A stretch of 12,159 bases of DNA from Pseudomonadota bacterium (GTDB lineage Bacteria; Desulfobacterota; Desulfobulbia; Desulfobulbales; DAOVYS01). The translations under genes and the position numbers were made by a program. The notes below the pieces were generated by a model that was given only the letters and a program-made list of their open reading frames with translations, was not told the origin of the DNA and did not search any database. Of the stretch, positions 7,483-12,159 are shown one piece after another (within the stretch, counting starts at the first letter, position 1; each line of letters begins with the position of its first letter). The stretch spans positions 1 through 12,159 of the forward strand of contig DAOVYS010000053.1 of assembly GCA_030635485.1 (NCBI GenBank). The letters run 5' to 3'.

Positions 7483-8124
7483 ATGTCTGCAAGTGATATG
7501 AGTAAAAGCGGATACGTGAAAAAGGAAACAATGCTGATTGTTTCACTGATCGCCCTTGTGGCAGGTTTTTTGGGTGGTGTTGTATTTACAGTTTATAAAT
7601 CCGGTCCTGATTCCGTAGTCCTGACACCGCCGCCTCAGCCCGGACCGGTGGCTCGACAACAGGAGAACCCGGTTCAAAAACGCAATGTCACGCCGGCTAA
7701 AGCCCAGGCTATATTCAACCTGGAGAGGGAAGTGGCTGAGAATCCTGGAAACGTCATGGCGTGGATTAATCTGGGAAATACCTATTTTGACGCCAACCAG
7801 CCTGAAAAGGCCATAAAGGCATATAACAGATCCCTGGAGTTGAACCCGAATAATGGTGATGTCTGGACAGACCTGGGAGTCATGTATCGCAGGGCGGGCA
7901 GGCCTCATGAGGCTATTTCGGCCTTTGAACGGTCAATAGGCGTAGATCCGGGCCATCAGGAGTCCCGTTTCAACAAAGGCATCGTATTTTTGATTGATCT
8001 GAAAGACGTTGACAGCGCCCTTAAGGTATGGGAGGAACTCCTTGAGATTGCCCCTGATGCACAAGGGCCTGACGGTTCGCCATTGCGGGAAATAGTAGAA
8101 AAGGTCAAGATGGATTCGAAGTAA
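7483..8124 (+). CDS. Membrane-anchored TPR protein (NrfG/CcmI-like arrangement)
   Basis: A 213-aa protein with one transmembrane anchor at about 17-38 (LIVSLIALVAGFLGGVVF), then a Pro-rich linker (48-56). Three TPR units follow at about 91-124, 125-158 and 159-192, with consensus features AWINLGNTYFDANQPEKAI and VWTDLGVMYRRAGRPHEAI. The TPR part should face the periplasm. Small proteins of this layout act as assembly or adaptor factors, for example in cytochrome c maturation, but nothing here shows that role. GGAGGAGG at 7474-7481 lies 1-4 bp from ATG 7483, somewhat close. ATG 7498 is an alternative start, and the open frame to 7438 is not supported. Its TAA is immediately followed by the stop of the convergent gene. 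Confidence 0.88.
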   Translation: MSASDMSKSGYVKKETMLIVSLIALVAGFLGGVVFTVYKSGPDSVVLTPPPQPGPVARQQENPVQKRNVTPAKAQAIFNLEREVAENPGNVMAWINLGNTYFDANQPEKAIKAYNRSLELNPNNGDVWTDLGVMYRRAGRPHEAISAFERSIGVDPGHQESRFNKGIVFLIDLKDVDSALKVWEELLEIAPDAQGPDGSPLREIVEKVKMDSK

Positions 8125-8128
8125 TTAC
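8121..8128. other. Shared palindrome holding the stop codons of two convergent genes
   Basis: GTAATTAC contains TAA of the + strand TPR gene (8122-8124) and TAA of the - strand fusion gene (8125-8127), with no base between them. No terminator hairpin fits in the junction, so each transcript probably runs into the other gene. Confidence 0.9.
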
Positions 8129-10455
8129 TTTTTTTTCCACACCGGGCCCTTGGCCGTGTCAATGATCTTGATCCCCTGTCCGGCAAGCTCATTACGCACG
8201 TCGTCCGCCAGTTCCCAATCCTTATTCTTTCTCGCATCTTCCCTTTTCTTGATCAGTTTGTCGATTTCCGGCGTTAGCAGACATTCATCCAGTCTGATGA
8301 CATTCAATACGCTGTTTATTTTTTTAAATGTATCCAGGATGTAATCTTTTTGATCTTGATCCAGCCTGCCATCATTGATAATGGTATTGGTCTTCTTTGT
8401 AAAATTAAAGATTGCGGCCAGGGCTTTTGAGACATTCAGATCATCATCCATGGCCGTAAAGAAACCTTCTTCCATTGCCGTCAGATCGGATGCAACCTTT
8501 GGATGAGGCAGGCCCGGCGGCAGACACTGCAGTTTCCGGACAAATTCATCCAACCGTTTAAGACTTTTCCGGGCCGCATCAAGTTTTTTGAATGTGAAAT
8601 TAATGGGCTTTCTGTAATGGTAGTGTAATAGAAAGAAACGCACCTCGCGATGTGTGTACCCTTTTTCGATAATCTCCTGTAATCTTACGATATTACCCAG
8701 GCCCCTTGACATTTTTTTGCCGTCAACAAGGACGATCTCGCTGTGCATCCAGATGTTTGCCAGGGGCTTGCCGGTAAGGGCCTCGGCAATGGCAATTTCG
8801 TTCTCATGATGTGGAAAGATCAGATTGCGGGAGCTTGTATGGATATCCATGGTTTCGCCAAGATAATGCAGGGTCATCACAGCGCATTCAATGTGCCAGC
8901 CCGGTCTTACCTTGCCGAATTCCGACTCGAAAAAAATCCCCCTTTTTAATTCATTCAGCGTGGAACGTTTCAGCAGGGTAAAATCAACAGGACTATCTTT
9001 CTCATAATCGTCCAAGTCAACGGTTTTCCCAACCTGGATTTTGCTCAAGTCCACACCGGACAGCCGCCCATAACGCGAAAATTTTGAAATATCAAAATAG
9101 ATGGAACCATGCTTTTCATAGGCATAGCCTTTTTTAATCAGCTCCCCGGCCATTTCGATCATCCCATTTATATGTGCGGATGCCCTGGGATAACCTGTTG
9201 CCTTCCTTACGCCAAGCTTTTCAATGTCCTTTTTAAATTCCCGCACATAATAGTCGGTAAATTCCAGGATCGACTGGCCGGCATTTTCAGCGCCAATGAT
9301 CGTGTTGTCGTCATGATCAGTGAAATTCATGAAGAAGCGGACATCGTAACCTTGAACGGAAAGGATTCTGTTGATGAGATCCGCTACGATAAAACGGCGG
9401 CAATGGTCCAATGTGGATTTTTCATGAGCAGTGGGACCGCATGCGTAAAAGGTGACTGTTTTACCTGAAAGCGGCTTAAAAACCTCTTTTTTCTTTTTTA
9501 GAGTGTTGTAAAAACGGAGTTGCGGCCTCTTTGGTTTTGTCTTGGAGTCGGATTGCCCGGCAAAAAGAGTCGTGCTGAGATATCTTTCACCACTATCAGG
9601 AAATATTACGACCAGTGTACCATTCTTTATCTGTTCAGCACGGATCAGGGCAGCGCACATTGCCGCGCCGGAACTCATGCCCACGAACAATCCTTCTTTG
9701 CGGGCAAGGGCCCGCGCCGTTTCAAAGGCGTCCTCATCAGAAATGTTGATTATCCGGTATGGTAGAGATTTGTCAAAAATCCCGGGTTTGTAAGATTCCT
9801 TCATGTTTTTCAGACCTTGGATCTTGTGGTCCAGAAAGGGCTCAACCGCAATCATCCGCACGTCGGGATGATGGTCGGCAAAATATTTACACAATCCCAT
9901 GGCTGTCCCGGTTGTGCCTAGTGTGGCCACTACATCCGTCACCTGACCATCGGTCTGTTTCCATATTTCAGGTCCGGTCGTGTTATAATGCGCCTGCCAG
10001 TTGGCCTCGTTGTTGAACTGGTCGGTGAGAAAATATCTGTCCGGATGTTCTCTTGCCATTGCATATGCCTGCTCTATGGCTCCGTCTGTGCGTCGTTTGG
10101 CCGGCGTGAGGAGGATCTCGGCCCCATAAGCCGACATGATTCGCCTACGTTCAATGCTGGCGGATTCCGGCATGATCAGTTGGCATCTGTATCCTTTAAC
10201 CGCGCATACCATGGCCATCCCGATACCGGTGTTACCGCTTGTGGCTTCAAGTACGATCTTGTCCGGCGTGAGGTCACCGCTCTGTTCGGCCGATTCAATC
10301 ATTGAAAGCGCTATGCGGTCCTTTATAGAACCGCCCGGGTTGCAGGCCTCCAGTTTTGCATAGATGGTTACGTCCTTGAAAGGATTCAGTCGATTGATCG
10401 GCACAATGGGTGTGTTGCCGATTTCTTTCAGAATATTTTTGTAATGCATGATCAT
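8125..10455 (-). CDS. Fusion of CysM-type cysteine synthase and cysteinyl-tRNA synthetase
   Basis: A 776-aa protein in one uninterrupted frame. Residues 1-300 are a PLP-dependent O-acetylserine sulfhydrylase: PLP lysine K45 in GGSIKDR, SGNTG (73-77), phosphate-binding GTTGT (180-184, the CysM form), GMSSGAA (259-265) and PDSGERYLSTTLF. Residues 312-776 are a full-length cysteinyl-tRNA synthetase: CGPT with C339, WHIEC with C524, FPHHENE with H549 and E553 (together the Zn ligands), a DALR-like region with DDDLNVSKALAA (670-681) and the usual end REDARKNKDWELADDVR. The signature HIGH is TLDH (348-351), KMSKS is KMSRG (581-585), and the GGG before the Zn histidine is SSR (541-543). If active, one half makes cysteine and the other activates it; with these motifs the second activity is uncertain. 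The start could be ATG 10449 instead; an AGGT precedes both. Confidence 0.93.
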   Translation of the reverse strand: MIMHYKNILKEIGNTPIVPINRLNPFKDVTIYAKLEACNPGGSIKDRIALSMIESAEQSGDLTPDKIVLEATSGNTGIGMAMVCAVKGYRCQLIMPESASIERRRIMSAYGAEILLTPAKRRTDGAIEQAYAMAREHPDRYFLTDQFNNEANWQAHYNTTGPEIWKQTDGQVTDVVATLGTTGTAMGLCKYFADHHPDVRMIAVEPFLDHKIQGLKNMKESYKPGIFDKSLPYRIINISDEDAFETARALARKEGLFVGMSSGAAMCAALIRAEQIKNGTLVVIFPDSGERYLSTTLFAGQSDSKTKPKRPQLRFYNTLKKKKEVFKPLSGKTVTFYACGPTAHEKSTLDHCRRFIVADLINRILSVQGYDVRFFMNFTDHDDNTIIGAENAGQSILEFTDYYVREFKKDIEKLGVRKATGYPRASAHINGMIEMAGELIKKGYAYEKHGSIYFDISKFSRYGRLSGVDLSKIQVGKTVDLDDYEKDSPVDFTLLKRSTLNELKRGIFFESEFGKVRPGWHIECAVMTLHYLGETMDIHTSSRNLIFPHHENEIAIAEALTGKPLANIWMHSEIVLVDGKKMSRGLGNIVRLQEIIEKGYTHREVRFFLLHYHYRKPINFTFKKLDAARKSLKRLDEFVRKLQCLPPGLPHPKVASDLTAMEEGFFTAMDDDLNVSKALAAIFNFTKKTNTIINDGRLDQDQKDYILDTFKKINSVLNVIRLDECLLTPEIDKLIKKREDARKNKDWELADDVRNELAGQGIKIIDTAKGPVWKKK

Positions 10456-10574
10456 ATCTACCTGCTTCCGGTACAGCCGGGAAGGGGGGCTGATGTTTTA
10501 TTTGCTGGTGTCTGCCTGTGATTCTGGAAGAGGGGAACAGCGTATATGCCTGTATGGTCTCTGACAAGGCACAA

Positions 10575-10603
10575 ACCATAACTTTTTTGTCGGACTTTTG
10601 CAA
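10575..10603 (-). promoter_or_regulatory. Possible sigma-70 promoter of the cysteine fusion gene
   Basis: Read on the - strand, TTGCAA (10598-10603) and TATGGT (10575-10580) are separated by 17 bp. This would leave a leader of about 110 nt. The match is moderate. The 10456-10850 interval (395 bp) holds this site, an AT-rich dyad at 10660-10673 and the GC-rich structured block at 10726-10821, and no gene I can support. Confidence 0.35.
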
Positions 10604-10659
10604 ACAGGCCTTATTCATCATTGACTGACGCACATATTGTTGTAAAATTTAATATTTTC

Positions 10660-10673
10660 TACTAAACCTAGTA
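10660..10673. promoter_or_regulatory. AT-rich dyad, operator-like
   Basis: TACTA (10660-10664) and TAGTA (10669-10673) form a perfect 5-bp dyad around AACC. It lies in very AT-rich DNA between two divergent genes. It could be a repressor half-site pair; the arms are short and may be chance. Confidence 0.22.
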
Positions 10674-10725
10674 AATATTCGAATACGTGTGAAAAATTTT
10701 TAAAAACTACGGAATGTAAATGTTT

Positions 10726-10821
10726 GGCAGTGCTGCACCCCAAGGGCACTTTCTGCGGGGCGCTTGGGGTGGGCGCGTGCAGATGTGCCGCGAAGCAAAT
10801 GCCCTTGGGATGGGTGCTGCC
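10726..10821 (+). other. GC-rich structured segment with two mutually exclusive pairings
   Basis: CCCAAGGGCA (10739-10748) is exactly complementary to TGCCCTTGGG (10800-10809). The pairing extends outward with CAC/GTG (10736-10738 with 10814-10816) and GGCAG/CTGCC (10726-10730 with 10817-10821). The same left strand can instead pair CACCCCAAG (10736-10744) with CTTGGGGTG (10763-10771). The block is sharply GC-rich inside AT-rich surroundings and ends 30 bp before ATG 10851. It may be a regulatory leader, a small RNA, or a palindromic repeat of REP type. I match it to no known RNA family. Confidence 0.5.
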
Positions 10822-10850
10822 GAATATTTATTGAACCTATTATTCCGCTT

Positions 10851-11780
10851 ATGATGATCAATTTAAAAACAGTGATAAGATCCGGTCTGATTTCGGCTTT
10901 TACTTTATTGCTGCTGATCCTGGGGCCGGGGCTGGGATTTACCCTCTTAAACCCTCATGGCCGTCCGCCCGACATTTTATTCGACAGACCCACATGCGTG
11001 ATCTGGCTTGACAACAATAATGTATGGCATATTAGATGGAGAGCCGGTAAAGACCATGAACATAAAATTGAAGGCAATTGTATTGCTATGGAACAGGGCA
11101 GGTTCCACAATGTTCTGGCTGTTGGTCTTGCCCTCAATGACACCCTGCTCGCCACGGCCAATTCGGTGAATTTTTCAGTTGTTTGCCGTAATAAAGTCGG
11201 GGGTATTGATTTTATGGTAAATGGTCCGACCATTGCCGTGAGTATAAAAATCGATGGGCAACTTCGCCCAGACCAGATCTTTGTCGGAGGATCCGCGCAG
11301 CATCCTGCCGGCATGCCGTTTTCTCTTCCGAACCGGTTCAGTGCTTCGGAAAGTTCGCTATCAACCATGGCCCGGATAGAATTAAAGAGCGGTTCCGTGC
11401 CAAGGCATGCCATTCCTGATCCTGGTTACGCGTTGTGGTGGGACAAAAACGGCTGGCATCTGCGATGGAGAACAGGAAAACAGACCCATAGCTTCTCCGG
11501 GGCACTCACCATTTCCGAAGGTTCTTTTGACCATCTGCAAACAGTCAAACTGGCAACCGCAAAAAAAGTCAGAGTGAAACCCCGGGATTTGAAATTTAAA
11601 ACCACTTCCCGTGGCGAAATTGATGGAATTAATTTCAGCACATCATCCTTGGAGATAAAACTCAACCTGCGTATTGACGGCGCAGGCGCCCAGGATAAGA
11701 CGTCCCTGGGGCCTAAGGCTGTCAGACCGTCTGCAATGCCGTTTTACGTGTACAAATTGGATTCCGGTAACAATCCGTGA
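10851..11780 (+). CDS. Secreted protein made of two copies of an unrecognised beta-rich domain
   Basis: A 309-aa protein. Residues 1-30 form a signal peptide (two basic residues, then LISAFTLLLLILGPGLGF). Two related units follow: about 47-160 and 192-299. Shared landmarks in order are W-D-N-WH-RWRxGK (VWHIRWRAGK at 58-67, GWHLRWRTGK at 201-210), a Gly-Phe step (QGRFHNV and EGSFDHL), GIDF/GINF, a KIDG/RIDG turn and a closing MPF (155-157, 296-298). This is an internal duplication. Function is unknown; envelope or extracellular location is inferred from the signal peptide. ATG 10851 was chosen because the signal peptide begins there; it lacks a clear Shine-Dalgarno, and an open extension to 10764 would cover the structured segment. 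ATG 10854 is equally possible. Confidence 0.8.
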   Translation: MMINLKTVIRSGLISAFTLLLLILGPGLGFTLLNPHGRPPDILFDRPTCVIWLDNNNVWHIRWRAGKDHEHKIEGNCIAMEQGRFHNVLAVGLALNDTLLATANSVNFSVVCRNKVGGIDFMVNGPTIAVSIKIDGQLRPDQIFVGGSAQHPAGMPFSLPNRFSASESSLSTMARIELKSGSVPRHAIPDPGYALWWDKNGWHLRWRTGKQTHSFSGALTISEGSFDHLQTVKLATAKKVRVKPRDLKFKTTSRGEIDGINFSTSSLEIKLNLRIDGAGAQDKTSLGPKAVRPSAMPFYVYKLDSGNNP

Positions 11781-11797
11781 TTGCTCAATAAGGGTAT

Positions 11798-11919
11798 GGG
11801 TGTGAAATCCCCCGGGATGTACGAAGTTCACCGGTGGTGAAGATGCGACGCTCTGGTGAACTCTTACCAACGAGGATATCTTGAGATGAGACTATCTCGG
11901 CATGATAGCAGGCAATGCC
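11798..11919 (+). other. Non-coding segment with consecutive hairpins, possible intron or RNA remnant
   Basis: Four local stems follow each other: GGG/CCC around TGTGAAAT (11798-11811), GTTCACC with GGTGAAC (11826-11832 and 11855-11861), CGAGGATA with TATCTCG with one bulge (11871-11878 and 11893-11899), and GGCAT with ATGCC (11899-11903 and 11915-11919). No credible reading frame covers it. The GGGTGTGAAATCCC motif reminds me of group II intron domain I, but no domain V hairpin or maturase is present. The whole 11781-12112 interval (about 330 bp) holds this and the terminator only. Confidence 0.4.
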
Positions 11920-12047
11920 GGGGTCGCTTGCGCAGATACAGGCCTTTCAATGTCATAGTGGAAAAGATGGTTAGAACTGTTCAGGTTTAAAGTTTTTACC
12001 CAATCTACTTTTAAAAGCACCTCAAGTCATCCCAATCCCACCACAAA

Positions 12048-12089
12048 ATACAAACAGCCCCACGGATATGTTCGTGGGGCTGTTTGTAT
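12048..12089 (-). terminator. Strong 17-bp stem terminator
   Basis: Bases 12048-12064 are the exact complement of 12073-12089, with an 8-nt loop. The stem core is GGGGCTG and its flank is T-rich. Reading on the - strand the stem runs into ATTTTGTGG, a better T-tract than on the + strand, and it starts 24 bp after a - strand stop at 12113. It may also stop + strand transcripts. Confidence 0.75.
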
Positions 12090-12112
12090 GTAACGGTTGT
12101 ATCTTTCTTTTA

Positions 12113-12159
12113 TCAGGTCTCTTTTGTCAATTTGACTGAGATTGCGACCTTGTAAAGCA
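12113..12159 (-). CDS. Probable 3' end of a gene entering from the right edge
   Basis: Fifteen codons including the stop are visible, reading LYKVAISVKLTKET. The fragment is too short to name. The strong terminator placed directly after its TGA is the main support for calling a gene here. Confidence 0.4.
   Translation of the reverse strand, partial: LYKVAISVKLTKET

Noticed and set aside
8150..10363. Several + strand reading frames of 64-119 aa inside the cysteine fusion gene
   Set aside because: All are shadows of a gene with clear enzymatic motifs on the other strand.
10764..10850. 29-residue upstream extension of the secreted protein
   Set aside because: It would put a signal peptide in the interior of the protein and translate the GC-rich structured block.
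11643..11870. 75-aa - strand reading frame across the end of the secreted protein
   Set aside because: It straddles a real gene and the hairpin segment, with no ribosome site or protein-like pattern.

Overview
The window reads as a stretch of chromosome from an environmental Gram-negative bacterium. A sulfate-reducer-type Desulfobacterota (deltaproteobacterial) host is my best inference. The reasons are the PAS/HDFNN-type histidine kinase, long TPR proteins with a signal peptide, PyrR, medium GC content and a cysteine synthase/cysteinyl-tRNA synthetase fusion. No rRNA, tRNA, CRISPR array or complete transposon was found.

Left part (1-5833, all + strand): the C-terminal three quarters of PyrR; a 75-bp inverted-repeat element; a soluble GAF-like histidine kinase with a degenerate ATP-lid motif (523-1941); a PAS-PAS-HisKA-HATPase kinase whose attached receiver domain has lost its phosphoacceptor aspartate (2142-4052); and a secreted protein of about 14 TPR units (4049-5833). 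The TPR gene overlaps the kinase stop by 4 bp, so the two are probably translated together as a sensing and scaffold pair.

Middle (5834-8124): a small helical protein of unknown function on the - strand (5926-6351) lies head to head with an unusual 162-aa protein (6648-7136). That protein starts like a flagellin D0 helix and then becomes a Pro/Glu-rich tail. It has a near-consensus sigma-70 promoter and a hairpin next to its ribosome binding site. A possible small - strand gene (7126-7386) and a membrane-anchored TPR protein (7483-8124) follow.

Right part (8125-12159): a 776-aa - strand protein joins a CysM-type cysteine synthase to a full-length cysteinyl-tRNA synthetase. The synthetase half keeps its zinc ligands and C-terminal domains but has altered HIGH and KMSKS motifs. 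Next come a GC-rich segment with mutually exclusive pairings, a secreted protein built from two copies of an unrecognised beta-rich domain (10851-11780), a non-coding segment of consecutive hairpins (11798-11919), and a strong terminator serving a probable - strand gene that enters from the right edge.

The three items most worth following up are the fusion protein with altered synthetase motifs, the flagellin-headed Pro-rich protein, and the kinase/pseudo-receiver/TPR operon.
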